Source of the DNA: an uncultured Faecalibacterium sp.
GTDB taxonomy: Bacteria > Bacillota > Clostridia > Oscillospirales > Ruminococcaceae
Direction: 5' to 3'
Length of the DNA: 12,196 bases
Assembly (NCBI GenBank): GCA_900772565.1
Contig: CAAHET010000213.1
Span: 1 to 12,196 of the forward strand
Each line of letters begins with the position of its first letter. Within the stretch, counting starts at the first letter, position 1. Shown one piece after another: positions 1-6,803 of the stretch. The notes under the pieces were generated by a model. The model saw nothing but the letters and a program-made list of their open reading frames with translations, made no database searches and had not been told where the DNA came from. A program made the position numbers and the translations under genes.

Positions 1-8
1 CCGCGCCA

Positions 9-27
9 GCTCCCCCGAAGGGGGAGC
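9..27. repeat. Short palindromic repeat (hairpin) at the left edge
   Basis: A perfect 8-bp inverted repeat, GCTCCCCC at 9-16 and GGGGGAGC at 20-27, with a GAA loop. It is followed by CCAAG, as in many short intergenic repeats of Faecalibacterium-like genomes. It may be the right part of a longer unit that starts outside the window. It could also be the terminator of a gene to the left, but no T-run follows on the plus strand. Confidence 0.6.
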
Positions 28-89
28 CAAGCCGTAAAGTTCATCGCTAAAGTTTAGGTATAACGAGGAAGTTTCCGGCAGTGCTCTTG

Positions 90-133
90 GCTCTCCCTTT
101 GGGAGAGCTGTCACCAAAGGTGACTGAGAGGGT
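90..133. repeat. Two-hairpin palindromic repeat unit
   Basis: Two hairpins lie next to each other: GCTCTCCC (90-97) with GGGAGAGC (101-108), loop TTT, and GTCACC (110-115) with GGTGAC (119-124), loop AAA. They are followed by TGAGAGGGT. This two-stem layout is the typical form of an abundant REP-like element that I recall from Faecalibacterium and related genomes. No coding capacity is apparent. Confidence 0.65.
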
Positions 134-196
134 GCATGCCGTTGTCCTCAGTGCTAAAGTATCAAGTGCAATGAGAAACTTTCCCGCCACCGCCAA

Positions 197-260
197 AAGC
201 CGTCCCCTTGGGGAAGGTGGCTGCGAACGCAGTGAGCAGACGGAAGGGGTGACTTCGCAA
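197..260. repeat. Palindrome-rich repeat unit, imperfect
   Basis: TCCCC (203-207) and GGGGA (210-214) are mirror arms around TT, and CTGC (221-224) pairs with GCAG (229-232). The tail (GCAGACGGAAGGGGTGAC) resembles the ends of the other units nearby. I read this as a third, degraded REP-like unit; the fold is weaker than that of its neighbours. Confidence 0.4.
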
Positions 261-302
261 GCAGCTTTTCTCTTCAGCCGGAAACTGTGCCACCATGCCA
301 AA

Positions 303-361
303 GGCCCCATCTCAGAGGGGGCTGTCATCGCGCAGCGATGACTGGGGGAGTTCAGTCCCCA
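303..361. repeat. Palindromic repeat unit with an 8-bp perfect stem
   Basis: GTCATCGC (324-331) and GCGATGAC (335-342) form a perfect stem with a GCA loop. It is flanked by GGCCCC and GGGGGCTG on the left and CTGGGGGAG on the right; TGGGG (343-347) can also pair with CCCCA (357-361). The build is that of the other intergenic repeats here. It ends just before the AT-rich regulatory region. Confidence 0.6.
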
Positions 362-366
362 ACAGG

Positions 367-376
367 CTGTATACAG
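367..376. promoter_or_regulatory. CTGTATACAG palindrome, possible distal operator
   Basis: A perfect 10-bp palindrome with the TGTATACA core found again at 791-798, 10847-10854 and 10961-10968. It is about 480 bases before the lipoprotein gene, far from any evident promoter, and only two bases from the first TGATATATCA palindrome. It could be a distal operator for DNA looping, or an operator for a promoter I cannot see. Its flanks differ from the TTGTATACAA sites. Confidence 0.4.
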
Positions 377-467
377 ACTGATATATCAATTTGTTGCGTT
401 TGTAGGCGGTTACTGATATATCAACCGGGCGAAATACGCACGTTTTTTGCACTATTGATATATCAGT
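377..467. repeat. Three copies of palindrome TGATATATCA, probable operator cluster
   Basis: The 10-bp palindrome TGATATATCA occurs at 379-388, 414-423 and 456-465. The first two sit in an identical 13-mer ACTGATATATCAA (377-389, 412-424). The third is its exact reverse complement, TTGATATATCAGT (455-467). Spacing from start to start is 35 and 42 bases. I saw no other copy in the window. The form suits a dimeric repressor or activator with several sites. The target promoter is not clear; the nearest gene is the importer lipoprotein to the right. Confidence 0.55.
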
Positions 468-784
468 TGCAACGGGACATTTGTCTGCCGAAGGGGAGAG
501 CGGGCAAAAGAAGAGGGGTACGGGTGGCAGCTGCAAAGCGCAAAATTTTACAGGCAGAACGGTAAATGTAACAGGAATTATTGAAATTTTGGCCGGTATA
601 CCCCTGTTGCATCCCAGATTTTTATGCAAGTCATTGAAGTATACAAGTTGCACAGTTTTTCAGCGCAAGTTTATTCATTTCGGCAAGGACGTCGAATCTA
701 TTCCGAAAACAAGGGCAATATTTGTACGTTTTTATCCCGTATCACTGTAAATTGCATCTTTCTTTTTCTTGTGGCTTTTGTTAT
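468..784. other. Long AT-rich leader or upstream region without a gene
   Basis: I see no convincing gene here: the open frames lack ribosome sites and look like chance. Two weaker GTATAC-centred sites are present, GGTATACC at 595-602 and AGTATACA at 638-645 (the latter matches TTGTATACAA at 8 of 10 as AAGTATACAA). No good -35/-10 pair was found, so where transcription of the importer operon starts is unclear. It could be near 797 or further upstream, giving a long leader. Confidence 0.4.
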
Positions 785-799
785 CATAATTGTATACAA
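785..799 (+). promoter_or_regulatory. Operator TTGTATACAA next to a -10-like CATAAT, importer operon
   Basis: TTGTATACAA (790-799) is a perfect 10-bp palindrome 56 bases before the lipoprotein start. CATAAT (785-790) is a 5-of-6 match to a -10 box that abuts it; no good -35 is visible at the right distance. A protein bound here would block the start or early elongation. The same palindrome lies in the uxaB promoter and, with one change, in the uxaC promoter, so the importer is probably co-regulated with the hexuronate genes. Confidence 0.6.
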
Positions 800-855
800 G
801 GGGGCATGTGCAGACCCCCTACATGAAGATGTTTTCTATTAGGAGGAGAACAAAA

Positions 856-2247
856 ATGAGCAAGGCAATTTCTCGTCGTAACTTCCTGATGGCTACCGGC
901 GCTGTCGGTGCTGCAGGTCTGCTGGCTGCTTGCGGCGGCAACTCCGCTGCTTCTTCCACCGCTTCTTCCGCTGCTTCTCAGGCTCCCGCTGCTTCCGCAG
1001 ATGAGAGCCTGGCCCTGTCTGACGGCCCCGTCAATCTGAGCATCAGCTGGTGGGGCGGCGACAGCCGTCACGCTGCTTACCAGAGCGCTCTGGAGGCTTT
1101 CCAGACCGAGCACTCCAACATCACCGTGGAGCCCACCTTCGCCGCATGGTCCGGCTGGGAAGAGAAGATGGCTGCTGCCTTCATCGCAGGCAACGCTCAG
1201 GATGTCTGCCAGGTGAACTGGAACTGGCTGTACAACTACTCTGCTGACGGCAGCAAGTTCGTGGACCTGAACACCACCTCCAAGTTCATCGACCTGACCC
1301 AGTGGGATGCCGCTGCTATGGACGCTTGCTATGTGGCCAACAGCCAGCAGTGCGTGCCTGTCTCCATGACCGGCCGTATCTTCTACTGGAACATGACCAC
1401 CTTTAATAAGGCTGGCATCACCGAGGTCCCCAAGTCTCTGGACGATCTGATGGCTGCCGGTAAGGCTTTCCAGGAGAAGCTGGGCAACGATTACTACCCC
1501 ATGCACCTGGGCGCATACGACCGTATGATCCTGATGGTGTTCTACCTCGAGTCCAAGTACGGCAAGGACTGGGCAGATCCCGTTACCTCCACCCTGAACT
1601 ACACCGAGGACGAGATCGCTGATGGTCTGGCCTTCATCAAGAGCCTGGTGGACAACCACGTCATGATGAACCTGAAGACCTACTACTCTGCAAACTCCGA
1701 TACCGCTACCCACCAGTCCAACGAGTGGATCACCGGTAAGATCGCAGGCATCTTCGAGTGGGATTCCGCTGCTCCCAAGTATGCTTCTGCTCTGGACGAC
1801 AGCAACAAGGACGGCTTCACCGTCGGCGAGGAGATCAAGTTCGGCGACAACAACGGCGGCTTCTCCAAGGTGTCCATGGGTCTGGCTATCACCAAGACCT
1901 GCAAGAACGTTGCTGAGGCTGCTACCCTGATCAACTTCCTGCTGAACGAGGAGAAGGGCGCTTCCATCATGGGTTCTGAGTGCGGCATCCCCGCTTCCAA
2001 GGCTGGCCTGAAGTTTGCTCAGGACGCCGGCGCTGTCAAGAGCCTGGTTGCTGACGCAAATGCCAAGGTCATGGCCTTCACCACCAACAAGCTGGACCCC
2101 CTGTTCGAGAACAACGACCTGAAGGCTTCCGGCACTGGCATCTATCAGGAAGTGTTCGATAACATCGACTACGGCGATCAGACCCCTGAAGAGGCTGTCG
2201 AGACCCTGCTGGACGGCATGGAGTCTGTTGGCTACACCGTCGGCTAA
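856..2247 (+). CDS. ABC transporter solute-binding lipoprotein (family 1, sugar type)
   Basis: This is the ligand-binding lipoprotein of a sugar ABC importer, 463 aa, anchored on the outer face of the membrane. The start at 856 follows AGGAGG (841-846) at good spacing; an in-frame TTG at 790 lies inside the operator and is not credible. The N-terminus has a twin-arginine motif SRRNFL (residues 6-11) and a lipobox LAAC with Cys26, then a Ser/Ala-rich linker to about residue 50. The mature part begins LSISWWGGDS near residue 61, as in MalE-like family 1 binding proteins. It is followed by two permease genes, with no ATPase. The ligand is inferred, not seen: the shared operator with uxaC and uxaB and the nearby pectin hydrolases point to galacturonate-containing oligosaccharides. 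Codon use is strongly biased (GCT, AAG, CTG), in line with high expression. Family assignment is firm; substrate is moderate. Confidence 0.93.
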   Translation: MSKAISRRNFLMATGAVGAAGLLAACGGNSAASSTASSAASQAPAASADESLALSDGPVNLSISWWGGDSRHAAYQSALEAFQTEHSNITVEPTFAAWSGWEEKMAAAFIAGNAQDVCQVNWNWLYNYSADGSKFVDLNTTSKFIDLTQWDAAAMDACYVANSQQCVPVSMTGRIFYWNMTTFNKAGITEVPKSLDDLMAAGKAFQEKLGNDYYPMHLGAYDRMILMVFYLESKYGKDWADPVTSTLNYTEDEIADGLAFIKSLVDNHVMMNLKTYYSANSDTATHQSNEWITGKIAGIFEWDSAAPKYASALDDSNKDGFTVGEEIKFGDNNGGFSKVSMGLAITKTCKNVAEAATLINFLLNEEKGASIMGSECGIPASKAGLKFAQDAGAVKSLVADANAKVMAFTTNKLDPLFENNDLKASGTGIYQEVFDNIDYGDQTPEEAVETLLDGMESVGYTVG

Positions 2248-2301
2248 GCTTGTTGCACTGACAGCAGCCTGAACCGGGCAGCTGTTCTCTGAACTAAATA
2301 G

Positions 2302-2340
2302 GGGCACCTGCCGCCCGTACGGCAGATGCCCTTGTTTTTT
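2302..2340 (+). terminator. Hairpin with T-run between lipoprotein and permease genes
   Basis: Arms 2302-2313 and 2320-2331 form a 12-bp stem with one mismatch (C2307 against A2326) and a 6-base loop, followed by TTGTTTTTT (2332-2340). It has the form of an intrinsic terminator 54 bases after the lipoprotein stop. As no clear promoter precedes the permease gene, partial read-through is likely. That would give more lipoprotein than permease, as is common in such operons; it also protects the upstream message from 3' decay. Confidence 0.85.
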
Positions 2341-2432
2341 CAGAGAATGGTTATCAAACCTTGAAAAAATTGTTACCGGTCTGTGACTTGCTGCACTGTT
2401 CGCTTCAAAATCCTGTAAAAGGAGGACTTCGG

Positions 2433-3362
2433 ATGAAAAAAAGTAATGCGCCCGCAGGCGCACGAACTCCGTTCCAGAAATGGGTCGATAAGTATCAGGG
2501 TCTGTTTTACCTGATTCCCTGGATCATCGGCTTTCTCGTCTTTAAGGCGTTCCCCTTCGGTCAGTCGCTGTACTACAGTTTTACCGATATGAACTTCTTC
2601 AAGGACGGCACCAGCTTTGTTGGTCTGGCCAACTACATTACCGCATTCCACACCAAAAAGATCACCAAGGCGCTGATCATCACCTTCAAGTACGCCTTTA
2701 TCACCGTGCCCCTGAAGCTGATCTTCGCACTGTTCATCGCCTACATCCTGAACTTCAAGATCGCCTGCGTCAACCTGTTCCGCACCGTGTACTACATCCC
2801 CTCCATTCTGGGCGGCTCTGTGGCTATCGCCGTGCTGTGGAAGGCTGTGTTCAGCGTGGACGGTCTGCTGAATACCGTGGTCCGCGCTGTTACCTTTGGT
2901 GCGGTGCAGGGCCCCGAGTGGTTGTCTGACCCCAACTACGCACTGTGGATCATCTGTTTCCTGCGTATATGGCAGTTCGGTTCCGCCATGGTGCTGTTCC
3001 TTGCTGCACTGAAGGGCGTGCCCGCAGACCTGTACGAGGCTGCTACCATCGACGGCGCCGGTAAGTGGCGTCAGTTCTTCTCCATCACCGTTCCGATGAT
3101 CACCCCCATCATCTTCTACAACCTGGTCACTCAGATCTGCCAGGCTTTCCAGGAGTTCAATGGCCCCTACATCATCACCAACGGTGGTCCCCGTGGTTCT
3201 ACTACCCTGATCTCCCTGCTGGTTTACAACTACGCATTCAAGTCTTACGACATGGGCATGGCTTCTGCTCTGGCATGGATCATGTTCATCATCGTCTGTG
3301 TCCTGACGATCATTGCGTTCACCAGCCAGAAGAAGTGGGTCTACTACTCGGATGAAAGGTAA
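2433..3362 (+). CDS. ABC sugar transporter permease, MalF/UgpA type
   Basis: This is the first membrane subunit of the CUT1-type importer, 309 aa. The start at 2433 is set by AAAGGAGGA (2418-2426); a TTG at 2361 would extend the frame by 24 residues but has no ribosome site. Several hydrophobic segments are visible, beginning with YLIPWIIGFLVFKAFPF near residue 27, which is typical of the MalF/LacF group. The cytoplasmic EAA loop that contacts the ATPase is present (E202-A203-A204, then IDGAGKWRQFFSITVP). The C-terminus QKKWVYYSDER is usual for the family. It lies downstream of the terminator-like hairpin and just before the second permease (10 bases apart). No ATPase gene follows, so a shared MsmX-type ATPase encoded elsewhere is presumed. 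Confidence 0.93.
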   Translation: MKKSNAPAGARTPFQKWVDKYQGLFYLIPWIIGFLVFKAFPFGQSLYYSFTDMNFFKDGTSFVGLANYITAFHTKKITKALIITFKYAFITVPLKLIFALFIAYILNFKIACVNLFRTVYYIPSILGGSVAIAVLWKAVFSVDGLLNTVVRAVTFGAVQGPEWLSDPNYALWIICFLRIWQFGSAMVLFLAALKGVPADLYEAATIDGAGKWRQFFSITVPMITPIIFYNLVTQICQAFQEFNGPYIITNGGPRGSTTLISLLVYNYAFKSYDMGMASALAWIMFIIVCVLTIIAFTSQKKWVYYSDER

Positions 3363-3372
3363 GGTGACCAAT

Positions 3373-4230
3373 ATGGGAATGAAAGCAACGAATAAGATCG
3401 CAACCTTCTTTAAGTACTTCGTGCTGATCCTGGTTGGTGTCATCATGATCTATCCTCTGCTGTGGATGATCAGCGCTACCTTCAAGGATAACAGCGAGAT
3501 CTTTGCAGGCATCAGCCTGTGGATCAAAAAGCCTACGCTGGATGGCTACCGCAACGCCCTGAACAACTTCGGCGGCTCCATCAACATCCTGCAGGCCATG
3601 CTCAACACTTACAGCTATGTTCTCCCCAAGGTGATCTGCACTGTGGTGTCTGCCTGTGTTGCCGCTTACGGCTTTGGCCGTTTCGACTTCCCCGGCCGCA
3701 AGCTGCTGTTCAACATCATGCTGGCTACTCTGTTCCTGCCGCAGGTCGTGCTGAACGTGCCGCAGTACCTGCTGTACAACAAGTTCGGCTGGGTTGACAG
3801 CCCCTTCTATCTGGCCATCTGGGTGCACTGCGCATTTGCTACCGAGACCTACTTCGTGTATCAGCTGGTGCAGTTCATGCGTAACGTCCCGCGTGATCTG
3901 GACGAGGCTGCTGCCATTGACGGCTGCTCCTCCTTCCAGACCCTGTACAAGGTCATCGTGCCCATGCTGGGACCCGCTCTGGTGTCCTGCGCACTGTTCC
4001 AGTTCATGTGGAGCTGCAACGACTTTATGGGCCCGCTGCTTTACGTCAGCACCCCCGGCAAGTACCCCATGTCCCTGTTCGTCAAGCTGTCCATGGACGG
4101 TGATACCGGCTTTGCATGGAACAAGATCCTTGCTCTGTCCCTCATCTCCATCCTGCCGCAGCTGATCGTATTCTTCTGTGCACAGGATCAGTTCGTTGAA
4201 GGTATCTCCGCAGGTGCCGTCAAGGGCTAA
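3373..4230 (+). CDS. ABC sugar transporter permease, MalG/UgpE type
   Basis: This is the second membrane subunit of the importer, 285 aa. I chose the ATG at 3373 because AAGGTGA (3361-3367) lies just before it. Other in-frame ATGs at 3352 (overlapping the previous gene) and 3379 are possible. The first membrane span starts near residue 13 (YFVLILVGVIMIYPLLW). The EAA loop is intact (E178-A179-A180, then IDGCSSFQTLYKVIVP). The C-terminal QDQFVEGISAGAVKG is the hallmark ending of MalG/UgpE proteins. It should pair with the preceding MalF-like permease. It ends the operon, and a strong terminator follows 29 bases after the stop. Confidence 0.93.
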   Translation: MGMKATNKIATFFKYFVLILVGVIMIYPLLWMISATFKDNSEIFAGISLWIKKPTLDGYRNALNNFGGSINILQAMLNTYSYVLPKVICTVVSACVAAYGFGRFDFPGRKLLFNIMLATLFLPQVVLNVPQYLLYNKFGWVDSPFYLAIWVHCAFATETYFVYQLVQFMRNVPRDLDEAAAIDGCSSFQTLYKVIVPMLGPALVSCALFQFMWSCNDFMGPLLYVSTPGKYPMSLFVKLSMDGDTGFAWNKILALSLISILPQLIVFFCAQDQFVEGISAGAVKG

Positions 4231-4259
4231 TGCGCCATAAGAACATCTGACCAAGACCA

Positions 4260-4303
4260 ACACCCCCTGTGCTGCTCCCAACGGATGGCACAGGGGGTGT
4301 TTT
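4260..4303. terminator. Intrinsic terminator of the importer operon
   Basis: A perfect 13-bp stem: ACACCCCCTGTGC (4260-4272) and GCACAGGGGGTGT (4288-4300), with a 15-base loop, followed by T's to 4303. It lies between the importer operon and the convergent AraC gene, whose stop is at 4314. It serves the plus-strand operon well. For the minus-strand gene the T-run is short (GTTGG), so its use there is less sure. Confidence 0.85.
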
Positions 4304-4313
4304 GGTAGATACA

Positions 4314-5132
4314 TTATTTCTTCTGTTTCTTGCGGTACTGCAGGGGGCTGATATCCATCACCTCGCGGAACACGCGGCGGAAGTGGGCGGCGCTGGCAAA
4401 GCCGGTCTGCTCGGCAATATCACTGATGGAAAGTTCCGTAGTCTCCAACAGCTTCTGCGCAGCCTCGATGCGGCGGTTGTTCAGGTAGTCCACGATGGAC
4501 TGCCCGGTCACCCGCCGGAACAGGCGGCTGAGGTAGTAAGGGGAGAGGTAGAACCGCGCCGCCACCTCTGTAAGAGAAAACTTTTGCCGATAGTTGGCGG
4601 CAAGGTAGGCACACACCTGCTCAACAGTCTCGTTGCGGGGACGCGCCACGGCGCTGCTCTCGGCAAGGCATTCCTGCTCTACATAGTGCAGGATCAGCAG
4701 CAGGTACAGCCCGCCGGGGTAGTCCTGCTCCGGCATGGCGGAGCGCATCATTTCCAGCAGGGTGCGCAGGCGGCGAGTCCACGGCACCGGGCCGTACAGC
4801 ACCGTTGCCTCCCCGGGTACGAACAGCCGGACAAAATCCCGCTGTGCGCTGCTGCGCAGCTCGTGCAGGGCGCTGAGCGGGAACCGGCAGCCTACCAGCT
4901 CCGGAACGGCTGCACCGGCGGCGGTGAGCTGCGCATCCCCCGCACCCAGCAGCAGTGCGCTGCCGGGGTTCAGCAGCAGGCTGTTTTCCCCCATTTGCAG
5001 GGTGCAGCTGCCCTCGCTTACCAGCAGAAAAGTGCACATCTCCTCGTCTGCCGTCAGCTCCAGCTTGCTGCCGGTCAGCCGCACGGTGTCCGCTTTTACC
5101 TTCGCGTTGATCTTTTCCCGTTCCGCTTTCAT
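4314..5132 (-). CDS. AraC-family transcriptional regulator
   Basis: This is a sugar-type AraC regulator, 272 aa from the chosen ATG at 5132, which has GGAAAGGA about eight bases upstream. The frame is open to a TTG at 5156, but the GGGAGGG there touches that codon, so it is a poor start. The N-terminal part (about residues 15-150) looks like a cupin ligand-binding domain. The C-terminus has the double helix-turn-helix DNA-binding domain from about residue 167: helix pair one around SLTEVAARFYLSPYYLSRLF (from 186), pair two around SISDIAEQTGFASAAHFRR (from 235), then the usual PLQYRK ending. It faces away from the GH28-GH105 pair, 111 bases apart, so it probably activates that unit in response to a pectin breakdown product. 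The effector is unknown. It is convergent with the importer operon. Confidence 0.92.
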   Translation of the reverse strand: MKAEREKINAKVKADTVRLTGSKLELTADEEMCTFLLVSEGSCTLQMGENSLLLNPGSALLLGAGDAQLTAAGAAVPELVGCRFPLSALHELRSSAQRDFVRLFVPGEATVLYGPVPWTRRLRTLLEMMRSAMPEQDYPGGLYLLLILHYVEQECLAESSAVARPRNETVEQVCAYLAANYRQKFSLTEVAARFYLSPYYLSRLFRRVTGQSIVDYLNNRRIEAAQKLLETTELSISDIAEQTGFASAAHFRRVFREVMDISPLQYRKKQKK

Positions 5133-5158
5133 TTTGCGCATCCTTTCCGGAAACAACC

Positions 5159-5175
5159 CTCCCGGTAGCCGGGAG
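5159..5175. promoter_or_regulatory. 7-bp hairpin CTCCCGG/CCGGGAG in the AraC leader
   Basis: CTCCCGG (5159-5165) and CCGGGAG (5169-5175) form a perfect stem with a 3-base loop. It falls in the short 5' leader predicted for the AraC mRNA, between its start site (near 5182) and ribosome site. It is also upstream of the GH28 gene on the other strand. A further palindrome, TTTCCGGAAA (5144-5153), overlaps the AraC ribosome site. Either could be a protein site or an RNA fold; I cannot tell which. Confidence 0.4.
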
Positions 5176-5188
5176 AGTGCTTTTCCTC

Positions 5189-5217
5189 ATGATACCACGT
5201 CTGCCCCGTGGGGGCAA
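5189..5217 (-). promoter_or_regulatory. Predicted promoter of the AraC gene
   Basis: On the minus strand there is TTGCCC (5217-5212), a 17-base spacer, then TATCAT (5194-5189). The -10 matches consensus at 5 of 6 and the -35 at 4 of 6. An inverted repeat TGCCCC (5202-5207) / GGGGCA (5211-5216) overlaps the -35 and spacer and may be an operator, perhaps for autoregulation. No comparable sigma-70 promoter was found on the plus strand for GH28, which fits an activator-dependent promoter. Confidence 0.5.
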
Positions 5218-5243
5218 GACAAACTCACAGGAGGTTATTTCGC

Positions 5244-6800
5244 ATGAATCTGACCCTGATCCGTTCCATGACCCGCAGCGCCGTTTTCGAGCTGGAAAAC
5301 GAGCTGTGCTACCGTCCGGCACACCCCTTTACCGTTGCCCTGAACGGCAAAACGGTATACGAGGCCTGCAACACCAACGTGTTCTCCCTGTTCTCCCTGC
5401 TGCCCGGTACCACCTATACGGTGGAGGTGCAGGCCGAGGGCGAGACCCTGAAGCTGGATTTCACCACCGAGGCTGAGACCTTCTTCGTGGATGCTTCCCG
5501 CTACGGTCTGGTGGCTGACGGCGAGACCGACAACACCGTGCGGCTGCAGGCGGCGCTGTCCACCTGCCCCAAGGGCGGCACGGTGTATGTGCCCGCCGGA
5601 CGTTACCGCACCGCCAGCCTGTTCATGAAGAGCAACACCACCTTGTATCTGGAAAAGGGTGCTGTGCTGCTGGGCGACAACGACCGCACCCATTACCCCA
5701 TCCTGCCCGGTGTGCTGCCCAGTGAGAACGAGGTGGACGAGTACTACCTGACCGGCTGGGAGGGTAACCCGCTGGACAGCTTTGCAGGCCTTTTGAACAT
5801 CACGCAGGTGCATGACGTGGTGGTGACCGGTGAGGGCACGCTGGATTGCGATGCTCAGAACGGCGACTGGTGGATCAACCAGAAGATCAAGCGCATCGCA
5901 TGGCGTCCCCGCGCAGTGGCTGCGGTGGACAGCGAGAACGTCTGCCTGCACGGCATCACAGTGCAGAACAGCTTCTCCTGGACCATCCACCCCATCTTCG
6001 TCAAGCACCTCGACCTGCTCAACTTCAACATCAACAACCCCTACAACGCCCCCAACACGGACGGCATCGACCCCGAGAGCTGCGAGTATATCCGCATCAT
6101 CGGCATGAACATCCATGTGGGTGACGACTGCATCGCCATGAAGGCCAGCAAGGTCTTTCTGGGCATGAAGCTGAAGCGCAGCTGCGAGCACACCGTTATC
6201 CGCAACTGTCTGCTGGACAAGGGCCACGGCGGCATCGTCATCGGCAGCGAGATGAGCGGCGGCGTGAAGGATATGGTGGTGACCCAGTGCCTGATGGACC
6301 ACACCGACCGCGGTCTGCGCGTCAAGACCCGCCGCGGCCGCGGCAACACCGCCGTTATCGACGGGCTGGTGTTCCGCAACGTGGAGATGCGGGGCGTCAA
6401 GGCACCCTTTGTCATCAATATGTTCTACTTCTGCGACCCGGACGGCCACGGCCCCTATGTGCAGTGCCGCGAGCCGCTGCCGGTGGATGAGTACACCCCC
6501 AAGCTGGGCAGTCTGACCATGGAGAACATCGTGGCTACCGATGCCCAGTTCGCGGGTTGCTACTTTGATGGCCTGCCGGAGCAGCCCATCGAGCGGGTGA
6601 CCATGCGGGATGTGAGCATTACCTTCGACCCCAACGCCAAGGAGGGACAGGCTGCCATGGCCGACAACCGTCCGCTGGTGAAAAAGCTGGCCATCTATGC
6701 CGAGAACGTCAAGGAGATCGACCTGCACAACGTGAAGATCGAGGGCTACGAGGGCGAGCGGCTGCACTTTGTCAACGTAGGACATTTTGAGGAGGACTGA
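5244..6800 (+). CDS. Glycoside hydrolase family 28, polygalacturonase (likely cytoplasmic exo-type)
   Basis: This enzyme hydrolyses alpha-1,4 bonds between galacturonate residues, 518 aa. The start at 5244 follows AGGAGG (5229-5234). There is no signal peptide, so it should act in the cytoplasm on imported oligogalacturonides. Residues 1 to about 78 look like a fibronectin III-like domain (LLPGTTYTVEV), as known in some bacterial exo-polygalacturonases. The rest is the right-handed beta-helix, opening with the pectinase signature ADGETDNTVRLQAAL. All family 28 motifs are present: NTDGID (catalytic D273), GDDC (D294, D295), GHG (H328) and RVKT (R359, K361). It is the first gene of a two-gene unit with GH105, only three bases apart. 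An exo mode is inferred from the domain layout and location; release of galacturonate from rhamnogalacturonan fragments is also possible. Confidence 0.94.
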   Translation: MNLTLIRSMTRSAVFELENELCYRPAHPFTVALNGKTVYEACNTNVFSLFSLLPGTTYTVEVQAEGETLKLDFTTEAETFFVDASRYGLVADGETDNTVRLQAALSTCPKGGTVYVPAGRYRTASLFMKSNTTLYLEKGAVLLGDNDRTHYPILPGVLPSENEVDEYYLTGWEGNPLDSFAGLLNITQVHDVVVTGEGTLDCDAQNGDWWINQKIKRIAWRPRAVAAVDSENVCLHGITVQNSFSWTIHPIFVKHLDLLNFNINNPYNAPNTDGIDPESCEYIRIIGMNIHVGDDCIAMKASKVFLGMKLKRSCEHTVIRNCLLDKGHGGIVIGSEMSGGVKDMVVTQCLMDHTDRGLRVKTRRGRGNTAVIDGLVFRNVEMRGVKAPFVINMFYFCDPDGHGPYVQCREPLPVDEYTPKLGSLTMENIVATDAQFAGCYFDGLPEQPIERVTMRDVSITFDPNAKEGQAAMADNRPLVKKLAIYAENVKEIDLHNVKIEGYEGERLHFVNVGHFEED

Positions 6801-6803
6801 CCC

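Noticed and set aside
377..467. TGATATATCA copies as a CRISPR array or transposon ends
   Set aside because: The repeats are only 10-13 bases, one is inverted, the spacers are unequal, and there are no cas or transposase genes. An operator cluster explains them better.
595..602. GGTATACC as a further operator of the same regulator
   Set aside because: It shares only the GTATAC core; the flanks do not match TTGTATACAA, and a GTATAC also occurs by chance inside the GH28 gene near 5355. It is kept only as a weak site.
81..750. Small open frames on both strands in the left 750 bases
   Set aside because: They run through palindromic repeats and operator sites, lack ribosome sites, and their products show no recognisable fold or motif.
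2361..2432. TTG start that would extend the first permease by 24 residues
   Set aside because: No ribosome site lies before 2361, while AAAGGAGGA stands before the ATG at 2433, and the extra residues do not fit the permease family.
784..2463. Long minus-strand open frame (559 codons) across the lipoprotein gene
   Set aside because: This is an antisense shadow of the same cause; the translated composition is unlike a real protein and no start signal is present. The same holds for frames at 2373-3446, 3319-4314 and 10825-12153 (minus) and 9247-10752 (plus).
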